Shown: positions 53,582 through 63,900 of the stretch, piece by piece
Position numbering within the stretch: position 1 is the first letter of the stretch
Layout of the letters: each line of letters opens with the position of its first letter
NCBI GenBank assembly: GCA_000507305.1
Contig: DF239330.1
Span: forward strand, 187,698-251,697
Reading direction: 5' to 3'
Length of the DNA: 64,000 nt
Source of the DNA: Breviolum minutum Mf 1.05b.01
Taxonomy: Eukaryota; Sar; Dinophyceae; Suessiales; Symbiodiniaceae
Made by a program: the position numbers and the translations under genes
The notes under the pieces: model-generated
The model's input: the letters and a program-made list of their open reading frames with translations, nothing else
The model's database searches: none
Told to the model about the DNA's origin: nothing

Positions 53582-53860
53582 TTGGAAGAGTATATGGATC
53601 CAGATATGAATCTGGACATGTCCTTGCCAGAGAGCATTGCCTGGCTCTATCAGCGATTTCGTGCTCGATTGGTTGGCCCGCAGTATGACAAGGTTAGGTG
53701 GGCAGCCGAAATTTTCTCAAGTCCTGAGGAAAGCATGCGTGTGTCCCAAGAAAGGGCATTGGAGGCAATAGAACATCGCATGGAGATTGCCTTTGTGATG
53801 AATGATCAAAATGAATATGAGGCCTTGGAAAGGTATCACAACCACATTGGAAGCTTATGA
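53582..53860 (+). CDS. continuation of the copia pol tail (frame-shifted)
   Basis: Upstream of its ATG this frame is open from just after the pol stop (FEEILAGLTRLEEYMDPD). It continues the helical, charged style of the pol tail: ESIAWLYQRFRARLVGPQYD, KVRWAAEIFSSPEESMRVSQ, EHRMEIAFVMNDQNEYEALE. A one-base change at about 53550 would join it to pol, so I treat it as the real C-terminus of the membrane-anchored tail. No family is recognised. It resembles in style the acidic helical ORF at 39.1-40.0 kb. Confidence 0.5.
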   Translation: MEEYMDPDMNLDMSLPESIAWLYQRFRARLVGPQYDKVRWAAEIFSSPEESMRVSQERALEAIEHRMEIAFVMNDQNEYEALERYHNHIGSL

Positions 53861-53876
53861 GTGCTGGCATGGTGCA

Positions 53877-54266
53877 ATGGCTGGTATGGTTGAAGTTGAC
53901 AATGGTGGTTGGCACAGGATGGATTGGTACATCTCTTTCATTGCTTTATTTTCGTATTGGTGCGTCATTGTCTTTTCTATTGCATGTTTCTTTCCAACTG
54001 GTGATGAGAAAGTGGACCACATCGACCTCAAATGTATTTTCATATGCACGAGTGTTGGATGTGTATGTGGTACAGTTGGTTTATGCATGCTACAGGTTTT
54101 CTTTACAATGGCTGGATTTGAAGCATGTTCCGAAACAGGAATGTTCACAATTGTCTGGCTATGTATTAATTGGTTTGTGAATTCAAATTTGACGATGGAA
54201 CGAAATTTTTCTCTTGAAACAGCACTGGTAAATGTGCAATGGATTGGAGATTTTATTTGTTCTTGA
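53877..54266 (+). CDS. polytopic membrane protein downstream of copia pol
   Basis: Starting at MAGMVEVDNGGWHRMDW (an earlier in-frame Met at 53802 overlaps the previous ORF), the 129-residue product has three hydrophobic segments: WYISFIALFSYWCVIVFSIA, CIFICTSVGCVCGTVGLCML plus VFFTMAGF, and FTIVWLCINWFV. It is Cys-rich. Its position after pol is where envelope-like genes occur in some retroelements, but I see no furin site, fusion peptide or long ectodomain, so I do not call it env. It overlaps the tail ORF by start position but not in coding content. It may be a chance frame in A/T-rich DNA, although the pattern of charged loops between hydrophobic blocks argues otherwise. Confidence 0.4.
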   Translation: MAGMVEVDNGGWHRMDWYISFIALFSYWCVIVFSIACFFPTGDEKVDHIDLKCIFICTSVGCVCGTVGLCMLQVFFTMAGFEACSETGMFTIVWLCINWFVNSNLTMERNFSLETALVNVQWIGDFICS

Positions 54267-54269
54267 ATG

Positions 54270-55060
54270 GACTACGATGTCCATATGAATTTGTTTCTGC
54301 AGGGACGTAATTGCTGGAAATTGGCATTTGGTGAATGCTGCGCAATTTCAGGGAACCTGCAATAGCACGGCAATCAATGGTGGTGTGAACTTTGCTGCAA
54401 TGGTTACAATAACCTACACCTTACAATTTGCAGTATTCTTTATTTACACTACAGGTTACACAGGGGGTAACGTGGATCCCTGCTCTGACCATTTTCATGT
54501 ACAGGTACAAAGTACCCCAACAAGAGTTTGGTGCGGGAAACGTACAAAGATGGATGTTTTTCGAAACCTCGTCAAAAGTTTCGTTTTCAGGTTTGGTTTC
54601 ATACAAGGTGTATTGAAACCATGGCGGGGTGCTAAACTTTAGTAGGCATACCCATGACATGTTTGTATAGTGTAGTATCTGTTCTTACCAGTGTTCAGAT
54701 ATGTTTCCAACTAAGACGTTCATATACCACAAGTGTATATCTCGATGCATGTTCAGTGGCTCTTGAGGCGTCTAAAAAGGTGCATTCGTTGTTTTTGACA
54801 CCTTGAGAGAGCGCAATGGTTGCAAGATAGGTTTGATTTTCTGTATGTACTTTGAAGTTGGAAAGGTCAACTTTGAGATTTGTTTTTGAATTGAAAGAGG
54901 TCAGAAAACAACCGATGCGTGACTTTGATTCTTTTGCATTTCATTTGAGACTTGCGAGTTTGAGTCAAAAGAAGTTGCATTTTGAGTTGTGCATTTCATT
55001 GTGATTGAACAGAGACTTGTTTGGTCCAAGCTATCCATTTGTGTTTGTTCTCCCCGCTGA
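54270..55060. other. region between copia accessory ORFs
   Basis: The only open frame above 100 codons (54328-54642, plus) has no motif. CTTGAGAGAGCGC and similar unique sequence is present. I see no direct repeat with the 5-prime side of the element. Confidence 0.4.
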
Positions 55061-55071
55061 TTTGAGAAGAG

Positions 55072-55461
55072 ATGGAGAATTTGGATGTCAAGACTCTTTT
55101 CTTGGCGGTCACTGAGAAGCAGGCAGAGTCGATCCTAAGCGGATCATATGCTATGCCTGAAGAGAGCTCAGGCCGATTTGGGTTAAAGGCCTCCAAGATG
55201 GAGGCAGTATCTCGAAGCCAGTACTTCCATGAGTGGCATTTGCAGACCTATGGTCAAGGAGAACCTTTGAAACACAAGGATTTCGTGGTGGTGACGATGA
55301 AGATCACGGCGCATGGATTCTTATCCAAGATGTGTGGGGAAATCCTTCACAAGTCTGCAAAGGACCAATACCAGTGGTATGGAGGATTGCAATTGAAAGA
55401 GACCCTCGAAGATGGTCGGGTCTTGTATGAATTGACGAATTGTGTGAAAGTTAGGTACTAG
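55072..55461 (+). CDS. hypothetical soluble protein downstream of copia pol
   Basis: This 129-codon frame reads as a well-folded soluble protein: MENLDVKTLFLAVTEKQAES, then ILSGSYAMPEESSGRFGLKA, KMEAVSRSQYFHEWHLQTYG, FVVVTMKITAHGFLSKMCG, and YQWYGGLQLKETLEDGRVLY. It ends in a TAG directly before a stretch that looks like a 3-prime untranslated or terminal region. The N-terminal 'T...A..IL.G......S.GRFGLKAS' layout is loosely like the start of ADP-ribosyltransferase-fold domains, but I cannot place catalytic residues, so this is only a suggestion. It may be cargo of the copia element or an unrelated host exon. Start chosen at the first Met, which follows GAAGAG. Confidence 0.5.
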   Translation: MENLDVKTLFLAVTEKQAESILSGSYAMPEESSGRFGLKASKMEAVSRSQYFHEWHLQTYGQGEPLKHKDFVVVTMKITAHGFLSKMCGEILHKSAKDQYQWYGGLQLKETLEDGRVLYELTNCVKVRY

Positions 55462-55720
55462 AGGTGTAGTTCTCTCTTGTGATGGTATTAGGGAGTGCTC
55501 TTTGTTTTGTTTGTTTTTGGTGAGAAGAGACAGCCACTGTGTTTAGAGTGTAGTGCTTTGAAGAGAACCAGTTTAGGTTCTGTTTTAGACTGCGTAGCTC
55601 CGAGTTAGAAGTTGAGCAGAGTCTTTGAGAAGACTAGCGCGAGTGTTTCACACTTAAGTTGGACACGACTTTGGCTCAAGTACGACGAGTGAAAAAGGTC
55701 CGTAACTCTCTTACGTGGTT
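55462..55720. other. possible 3-prime terminal region of the copia element
   Basis: Non-coding, T/G-rich sequence between the last ORF and the inverted repeat. It could be LTR-derived, but I could not find a matching copy 5-prime of gag. CTTTGGCTCAAG at 55669-55680 matches the last part of the dinoflagellate spliced leader (see findings). Confidence 0.35.
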
Positions 55721-55724
55721 TTCA

Positions 55725-56562
55725 CATCCTTGTTGTTTTTTTTTGGCTGCCAGCTGCTAGGGTACGTGTCCCGGGCGGTTCGCCCTTCAGTCAGCTACAA
55801 CTACACGAAAAGGACAATTCCACGTTCGTGAAAAGAAACAAAAACATTCACAATCATTGGCCAGAACAATGAACGAATTAATCAAACAAATTCGAAAACA
55901 AATTAATCCTCCGAGGAAGAGTGCGTCAGAGACGAGAGATCCATTCCGCGCTTCCCGTCCTTGTTGTATGTACATCACGTCAAAACCGTTCCAAAATTGA
56001 AGCCATTTTTGCTGGTTCCTGGTTCCTTGGCACCTTGCGCACAAGGTGACCAATTCACATTCAATCTTGGCCGCCAAGCAGAAATTGATCGAACTTCCAC
56101 CAGCCAACTAGCAACAGACAGGTTTCGATATGTATGCTTCTGAGATGTCGAAGTGTTCAATTATTAACATCCGCATTCCCTCACTTCTTTCACCTTCGCA
56201 TATGCGCACATCATGCTCTGGCGTAGGTGCTTTCCTTTAGGATTTCACCAAAGCCCTCTTCTTGCACCTTTGTGTCTACTTGTATACTTTCACACTCTGG
56301 CGAAGGTGCTCTCTCCCTTGGGATTTCACCAAAGTCCTCGTCTTGTACACTCGACCCTGCTTCTTAGCTTCTACCTATTGAGAGTCTGCGGATGGTTTTT
56401 TGTGTGTTTTGGCCTTGTTGCATGTTTTTGACAATGCTTTGATGATGTATGACATCATTTTGTGATTATGGCCATTCCGTACATAACGCCTTTGTTTCGC
56501 TGACTGAAGGGCGCTCCGCGCGGGACTTACCCAAGCAGCAACCAGCCAAAAAAAATCTTCTG
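55725..56562. mobile_element. about 0.84-kb segment bounded by imperfect 65-70-bp inverted repeats
   Basis: Left arm 55725-55795 (TTTTTTTTGGCTGCCAGCTG ... CCCGGGCGGTTCGCCCTTCA, then GTCAGC). Right arm 56499-56562 (GCTGACTGAAGGGCGCTCCG ... ACCAGCCAAAAAAAA). The reverse complement of the right arm aligns along the whole left arm, with GCTGACTGAAGGGCG perfectly conserved. The motif CTTCTGAGATGTCGAAG occurs inside at about 56137 and again at the right border at about 56558. No transposase frame lies between, so this could be a MITE-like element or two copies of a shorter repeat in opposite orientation. Confidence 0.6.
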
Positions 56563-56602
56563 AGATGTCGAAGAACACAATAATTGTCTGTCTGACCGAT
56601 TA

Positions 56603-56752
56603 ACTGACTGACTGACTGACTGACTGACTGACTGACTGACTGACTGACTGACTGACTGACTGACTGACTGACTGACTGACTGACTGACTGACTGACTGAC
56701 TGACTGACTGACTGACTGACTGACTGACTGACTGACTGACTGACTGACTGAC

Positions 56753-56817
<65 letters not shown>

Positions 56818-56832
56818 CATTGATTGTCTGAT
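56603..56832. repeat. (ACTG)n then (ATTG)n tetranucleotide microsatellite
   Basis: About 38 ACTG units (56603-56754) pass directly into about 18 ATTG units (to about 56826) with almost no impurities. The reverse-strand frames through it read as Ser-Val-Ser-Gln and Asn-Gln-Ser-Ile repeats and are not genes. The switch from one unit to the other by a single C-to-T change suggests expansion of a mutated unit. Confidence 0.95.
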
Positions 56833-56839
56833 CAAGTGA

Positions 56840-59500
56840 CTGAAATTTTTCGCACTGACTCTTTTTCGACATCTGAGCTTCGCAAGATGGTTCGAATCGT
56901 CATTTTTTGCAGATTTTGACTTGCAAATGTGCTTTTTACTGGAGCAACGTGCCATTGTTCAACGTCGAAAGTTCAAAAATTGGTCCGAAGCTGCAGTTTG
57001 TACAGTTTGATCTGACAGCAGCGTGCAATTTTTCGACATTCATTCGACACTCAGCGGCGTGCCATTCCATTTCTCTGCAAGAGCTACCTTCGCACCTGCC
57101 GCTTTAACAAGTCTACTTCCGAACATCAGGAACCACGAATCATGGAGAAAACGCAATTCGCGATTTTCCTAGCATTTGTCGCTCGTACATTTTCTTTCCA
57201 GTGACTTACTCGCGTGTCTTCTTTTTTTTGGTCTAACTTCTCTATTTCCTTTTTGAACTGTCCATAATGTCGGAAGCTAAGCTTCCTTTGGCTTTAATTG
57301 ATTAGCATCCAATTTGGAACTGATTAGGTTGAGGAAGTTCTAGAAGTATTCCGATGCAAGGGGGTTTTTTGGATGGTTTCGCTGACGAAGCTTAGATTAC
57401 GTTGTATTGCGAGACAGGCAACTAAAGATGAAACAAATTGGAAACATACTTTGGATTGCTGCTTCTGTCATGTCAAAAGTGTTTGGAAATTGTTTGCACA
57501 CTTGTGTCAAGTTTGCGAAGCAGTGGCTTTGAATATCTTTCTGCCACCAGGTGTTTGTAGCAAACATATTAGATAACGAACAAGGTGTTTGTTGGTATGT
57601 CCGATTCTTCCAGCGCATTTGGATATCAAAGTTGGAATTTCCTACGATCAAAAGCGTGAGGCCAAGGCATTCATGGGGTTATGGACCCTTTCACAACAGC
57701 GGTAATGCCCCATGATGGCACCGCATGGTTTGCTGATAGGTGCAGTAGAGGTGTGTAGATTTCACTTTCAAAGCAGGAACATTTTGATTGAATATTTTCA
57801 AAATCAGATTTTATGTTAGCTCCCGCAGCCTCCTCCTCCGCCGCCTCCTCCTCCTCCGTTTCCTCCTCCTCCGTCTCTTCGCCGGACCTCAACCACGACC
57901 ATCTGAGTCCAGTGTTCCCTGCCGGACCTCAACCGCGAGGGCATGTCAGGTCCGGGTTCTCTTGGAGTGCGTGTTGTCTTTCATGTCTCTGCAGGGTCGT
58001 GTTGAATGGGATAACTTTGAAGCCGCTCCTTCACAGCTCCTTTCGCGCCAGAGTGAAAAAACGTTTGTGTACGCGAATAATTCAATGTCAAAGTTTAATG
58101 ATTTTTGATGATTTTTGTAGGTTCTGCAATGTATGGTTTTCTCACGCTGACTATATTCTGATAAATGCAATACTCCATGTGACTGGTGTGCTAGTTGAAA
58201 CTTGGTCGCTTTCGATTCGGAATTGCGTCAGCAAAGCCAAATCGCATGATCAAAAATGGCCAGTTTCATCTTCCTTTGAAGCAATTCGAAACCATCATTG
58301 GTCGTTTTTCGATTTGGAAGAAATGGTTCAGCAAAACAAATCACATGTTGCAATGGCTGTGCGTTTTTGAAACAATTTCAGATCGTGACATTCGTTCAAA
58401 ATTATCCGAGAGATACGATGATTGACTTCAAAAATTGGAGGATAAAAGTATTCAACAAAAATGAAACCAATTTATTGCTGCAACAATCCGATAATGTCTC
58501 CGTCTTGGCCCTGTTAATGTGAATGGTTGCCATTGCTGCCGGTGGTGGTTTGGTTTGGCGGCGGACAAATGCAAAAGAGGTGGCATGGAGCATGGGAACG
58601 AACTGGCGGACTTTATCAAAAAACGAATTCCATTGTACCCTGCATTTTTTCTTGGTTGTGGAGGTCTCCACCTTTCTTCCCAACGTGCAGGTGCGCAGTG
58701 TAGTCAATGGCCGTGTGCATTTGCTACAGGGACTTTCTGGTTGATGGTCTTGAAAACTTGTAGAAATGAAATGTATGAGACATTTTCACCATGTCTATGG
58801 TGGTTTTGCTTGTGACTTGTCACACATGTCAACACACACACACACACACACAAAAATTCCGAAATGGAGAGGCTGATTTGTTGACTATTGAACCACAATC
58901 GCCACTTGCCAGTTCACGCCGCTCGTCTTAAGTTGACCGTCAGTTTTTGGAACCAAATTTTGCTTGAGCAAAAATTAATTTGAAGACATGATGTGCGGTG
59001 CAATCTGAGGCGACTTGAATGCTTTGAATCAAAACGCATGGATTTCCAGTGCAATCGATGCTATTCAAGGTGGCATCCATGGCATCTCATTCCACCTCAA
59101 TAAGCCTGTCCAGCTGCTGAAAGAGGGTCTCGGAAGAGGTTCTTTGACCAGGCTTAACAAGAGTTTGTGCAGCTTCATGGTGACTGAGCCCGTGCTCAAA
59201 GAGACGAATGGACTGGATGGAGGAAGTATGGAAGATGAACATGTGAGGAAGTACGGAGGCCGCCTGTTGGGAGGCTCAGATGAGCGCACCACAAAAGCCA
59301 CAGCTGCGCAAGAGGCTCTGCTACATCAAGCTACAGTCCTTGATGGCTGTTTGGATGGAGGGCAATATTTGCCAATCTTCTACATATTGAAGGCTCATGA
59401 AGTTGGATAAGTCCAAATTTGGTCAATTTTTTGTCGTTACTCCGATATTCCTGTTTTTGTGTGTTTTGTGTTCTTCTTGCTGTTGCTTTTGCTGTCGTTA
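56840..59500. other. mostly intergenic, possible upstream exons
   Basis: I see no family-recognisable exon. A (CTC)n/(CCG)n run lies at about 57826-57885 and (CA)n at 58832-58851. The frame at 59015-59410 (plus, 131 codons) could hold exon sequence (DEHVRKYGGRLLGGSDERTT) belonging to the transporter gene that follows, but no motif supports this. Confidence 0.35.
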
Positions 59501-59505
59501 TCCAG

Positions 59506-60400
59506 GAGGAGTTGATCTTGAGCCCTGTGGATATTTCCCTTACCATGGGCTTCACCGCGATGCCGTTTATTCTGAAACCGGGTCTGGCAGTTGCCAGTGA
59601 TCGGCTGCCTATTTTTGGAAGGAAGAGAACACCATACTTGGTCAGATGCTGAGGATATCAAGGCTGAGGTTAACCGGTTCACCTTTTCCTGCCTGTCACA
59701 CTTAGGCTGGAAGTATGATCCTGGTGGCTGGCACCTACGCCGGTGCCAGTGTCGCACAATCCTACGCAAGCCTGTTGGTTCGGAGTCTTAGTTTTTTGAG
59801 TTTTTACTGTTTGCTGTCTGGATCTTGCTGTCAAAAGGAGCTGTTTCTATGGAGCAATTCAAGATATACAATGACAATCATTTCTTCGCAGCCACAGACC
59901 AGTCATGGTTTACACATTTGGCACTTAGCACAGCGGTATGGAGTTTCAATGCTGGGCTTATTTTCTCACATGATGTGAAACGTGTGACCAGTGTCCAGCC
60001 AACAGGGCTTCCTTTCAATGAACACCTTTGGTCGCTGCTTGATGTCTGCTGTCTTGTTGGCGTCTCAGAGAAACATTGAAACATTTGATACACTCAAAGC
60101 CGACTCAGGCCTTGACTTTTTGAAATTTCCAAATGTTGCTTTTTTTTAGGCAAGGTATGGTGGTGGAAGTTGCGCGCAAAGAAGGTGATCACCTCGGAAG
60201 AGAGATTTTTTCTTTTCAACGTTTTTGTTGGATCATTTGCTGGAATTTCCTTGGCTTTATGTTTCGCACTTGATGAGATCCACGATGATCACCGGTGGCG
60301 TTTTGGCTCGCAGACAAAAAGACGGGTATCTCCACTTCACTCACGCAGTTTCCCTTTTCCCTGTGAGTGAGTATCTATCTCAGTCGGATCGACAGAAAAC
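59506..60400 (+). CDS. folate/biopterin transporter (BT1, major facilitator) family, partial
   Basis: Several plus-strand exons match landmarks of the BT1 family of folate-biopterin transporters. Exon 59506-59640 follows TTATCCAG and gives GFTAMPFILKPGLAVASDRL then PIFGRKRTPYL, the family signature 'P..IKPL.G..SD..PIFGYRR.PYL' after TM helix 2. An exon from about 59704 (GSMILVAGTYAGASVAQSYA) is a membrane helix. About 60006-60045 has FLSMNTFGRCLM. Exon 60150-60205 gives QGMVVEVARKEGDHLGRE, matching the family's 'D.MV...AR.E' motif. Later pieces to about 60400 are uncertain. The product would move folates or pterins across a membrane, possibly the plastid envelope. The N-terminal exons and the C-terminal half were not identified. 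Confidence 0.55.
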
Positions 60401-60409
60401 CTCAACGGC

Positions 60410-60910
60410 GGTTCTTCTGAGGGATCGGCAGTGAGATTCCCCAGGCCATGATGCGTGCTGTGCGCCGGTTGCCTGCGTTGAAGGCCTGATTTCTGAAAAA
60501 ACTGCCAAGACCCTGGTGGTCAGAATTCCTGAATTCTTTTTCCTTTTGTGTTTGAAATGGCCATTTTGCTCACACATGATCAAGATGTGCATCATCTCAA
60601 GCCAATGAACTACGTACGCTTCTTCTGTTCGATCAAGACAGCAGACGGATGCCATCTAATGCAACTGGCAGGCGGTTTCGCGGCGCGCACTTCAGCATGC
60701 AAGACGCTCAAATTTGCATCATCTTTAAGCAGAGATGAGCTCAAGACTCAAGATGGCTTCTTATCTGACCGGCCAGACAGGTTCGAGCTTTTTCGGCCAT
60801 TCAGCCAGAGGCAGATAGGAACTGGACACAACTAGGACCGTTTGGATTTGGACTGCTTCCTTCAGACTCTTCCCCAACGGTGCGCTTTGTGCAACACCGA
60901 CGTTTTGGAC
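60410..60910. other. gap between transporter-like and aconitase exons
   Basis: May contain the last transporter exons and the first aconitase exon with its targeting sequence. No frame here matches either family convincingly. Confidence 0.35.
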
Positions 60911-60914
60911 GCAG

Positions 60915-63900
60915 GCCTTCAAAGCTGCGTATGAAGCTCACGTAGCTGAGCGTGCGAAGGAAGGTATTCCACCTCTCGCACTGGATGCGAGTCAGGTGCG
61001 ATGAATCAAGTCAGAAAGATGACTTTGAAAATAAGTTTTTTCCATGCTTTTTCCCATGGCTTTCCATGTATGCTTCTTATGCTTCTTATTTTTTTTGGAT
61101 GTTTTTGGTGATTCTAATTTATCTAACATTATTTTGCTTTTGCTCCATTTTGGAAGGCTGAGTCTGTGGTGGAAATGCTGAAGAAGGCACAGCGTTAATG
61201 TCGGAGTTACATCAATCAAGGTCGTGTGAAACACCGGCGAGAGATCTAAAGTGTGTAGGCACCAGCCGATGGTTCTTTCTACGTGGATCTTCTCCGCAAC
61301 AGGGTGAATCCTGGTGTGTGGAGCCTCAGGATGAATCCTTGGGGTGAGCCTCTTACTGTGCTGCCGGGAGCAGGTGCCTCATGAAACACCTTCTGACATC
61401 AGGTAGACGACTCTAGCTATGTAAAGGCAAACTTTCTTCGTGCAGAGCTCAAATAGGTCATGCTTTTGTCGTTTTTGTCCCTTGTGAAGGGTTTTTTTGG
61501 TGGATTGTTCAGAACTGAGGTGATATCATGCACGGCAAAGTGTCGACACCACTCATCTCCAAGGTGGATGCAGTTTGAAGCTGAGTAGCTAAGGCACTTC
61601 ACACAACCTCAAAATCAGAAAAAGTGTTTGCATGTTTGAAAACGTGGATGTTTCCTCAGTTTGACACATGGCACCTAGCTTTCTGTGGAAACCAAGTGCA
61701 AGGGTTTCCATTCTTGGATCCGCGGGGCCCAAGGTGGAGATGTTGGGATGGATGCAGGGCGGGTACAACGTCAGTCCTTTGGTCGAAGCATTGGAGCTGG
61801 ATCAGGACTGGGGGGATGATCTCATGGCAGTGATGGAGCATGATACAGCTGTTCAATAAGCTTCTCCAGGAAATTGCCGAGACCGCCTGTGCTGGTCTCA
61901 ACCGTATGTCGCTTGACACCACAAAATTGGCTGTAGTTTTATTGTCCTCGATTGCTAGGGGTAGCACCGCAATGTTTATGCTTCAGAAATGAAACGGGCA
62001 CACAGCACAAACCTCACACTGTTCCCAGGATCCTGATGTTCGATGCTTTCTATGATGTGGAAGAGAAGATGAAGAAGGGCAACCCATATGCCAAGAAGGT
62101 GCCCATCAGCTGCCTGCTTCAAGTTGAGGTTTGTCGGTAAAAATGCTGTTGTATTTGTCGGTTCAGGTCATGGAATCCTGGGCGAATGCAGAGTGGTTCA
62201 CGAATCGTCCAGAGGTGCCAGACAAAGTCTTCAACTTAGGATTTTGGTGTCATGCCTTGACACCTTGACACCTTGACACCTTTTTGGAGTGGATCCCTTT
62301 GTTTGGATCAGTTGATATCAGTTATCATATATATATACATATATGTATTCACATAGGTCATTGACACATGTTCCTTTTGAATCTCAGGTAACGCTTTGCG
62401 TTTTCAAAGTCACTGGTGAGACAAACACTGATGATTTGTCCCCCGCTCCTGATGCTTGGTCTCGTCCTGATATTCCCTTGCATGCTTTGGCCATGCTGAA
62501 GCTCGGCAATCTAATGTCTGAATCACCTTCCCAAAAAGATTCTTTGATGTTGGGTGTGGACAGAGGGCTTGTGGTTGATATCAGTGATAAACTTGTGATA
62601 CTCCGGAGATTACTTTTTGCTGAACTTGTTTCAGGAAGTTCCCACGAGATGGCATCACTGATGCTCCGAACCAGATTGCGGATTTGAAACAGCGCCTCGG
62701 TGAATGACTTGTTTCTTCCAGACTTCGGAGGTTGCAAATGTCAATGCCCTGAAGTGAAAGATTGTCATTCTCCTTGCAGGAAGGGTCACGCACTGGCCTA
62801 TGTTGGCGATGTGGTTGGCACGGGGTCATCCAGAAAGTCAGCAACCAATTCCATTCTTTGGTACATGGGTGTGGGACCAAGACAAAGCTCTTTCTAAAGT
62901 CCAGAAGAGTTCATCATAGAATCATGATTGCAATGATCAACTTTGACTTTGGGGCCAAGGTCAGGACATTCCTTGTGCTCCGAACAAGCGCACGGGAGGC
63001 TTTGTGATCGGAAGCACCATTGCCCCGATTTTTTTCAATACAATGGAGGATTCTGGGGCATTGCCGCTTGAAATGGATGTGAAGGACTTGGCCATGGGTG
63101 ATTTGATTGACCTCTGTGTGTATGAACAAGTTGTTAAGAAGCATGGCACCAATGATGTCCTGGTGAAGTTCGACCTGAAGCACGAGTTGATGTTGGACCA
63201 GGCAGTTGTTGTGGTGAGTTCATTTGAAAGCATGATTTGGAACGTGAATCTATGGGTCCACAGACCGAACGCCAATATTGTTTCATATATCTCTTGCATT
63301 ATGAAAAAAAAGATGGGGGGTGATGAGAGTGAAGCGGACAGAATGCAATGAAAAGTCAAGAATCAAAGAATCAAGAACAAACGTGGAAAAAGCATGGGTA
63401 TAAGGTAAAGATATGAACAAGACAAGGAATAGATGTGAGAAGTTGCCTGAACATACCTTGATTCATTCCTACAGGTTCGAGCTGGTGGTCGCATTCCTCT
63501 CATCATCGGCCGTGGTCTCACCAACCGTGCTCGTGACAGTATGAGCCTGGGCCCAACAACAACCTTCAAGCAGATGGCTCAGCCCGAAGTGAATGTGAAG
63601 GGGTTTTCCCTTGCCCAGAAGATGGTGGGAAAGGCTTGCGGTGTGGATGGCGTGGTGCCAGGCGCATATTGCGAACCCAAAATGGGCACAGTGGGCTCTC
63701 AGGATACAACTGGACCTATGACACGCGATGAGTTGAAGGATTTGGCTTGCCTCGGCTTCCAAGCTGACTTGGTCATGCAATCCTTTTGCCACACAGCTGC
63801 CTATCCAAAGCCTGTGGATGTGGCAGCCTGAGAGAAAATGGGAGACAATTTTGAGATCATGGGATGTGGTCTTGAAAGAATTTGAAAGGATGTTTAGATC

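Larger units (their letters stand above)
46754..53860 (+). mobile_element. Ty1/copia-type LTR retrotransposon (coding core)
   Basis: Gene order is gag (zinc knuckle), protease, integrase, reverse transcriptase, RNase H. Integrase before RT defines Ty1/copia (Pseudoviridae-like) as opposed to Ty3. Four frame changes separate the parts: gag to protease/integrase near 48.6 kb, within the integrase/RT linker near 50.6 kb, within RT near 51.56 kb, and in the tail near 53.55 kb. The first may be programmed. The others require +1 shifts and look like mutations or sequencing errors in an otherwise well-preserved copy. Accessory membrane ORFs precede gag and follow pol. LTRs were not recognised. The element may extend from about 46.45 to 55.7 kb. 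Confidence 0.9.

Noticed and set aside
53877-54266. Calling the downstream membrane ORF a retroviral envelope
   Set aside because: No long ectodomain, cleavage site or fusion peptide is visible. Only the position fits.
46100-55800. LTR pair flanking the copia element
   Set aside because: I compared the sequence before gag with that after the last ORF and could not find a matching direct repeat by eye. A self-alignment is needed to settle it.
56527-56955. Open frames of SVSQ/NQSI repeats on the minus strand
   Set aside because: They are read-through of a pure tetranucleotide microsatellite, which has no stops in some frames. No flanking coding signal.
62722-62753. Microexon encoding [11 protein letters not shown] in aconitase B with introns of 20 and 26 bases
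   Set aside because: A single GC-AG intron (62692-62779) gives [13 protein letters not shown], which matches the family better and avoids implausibly short introns.
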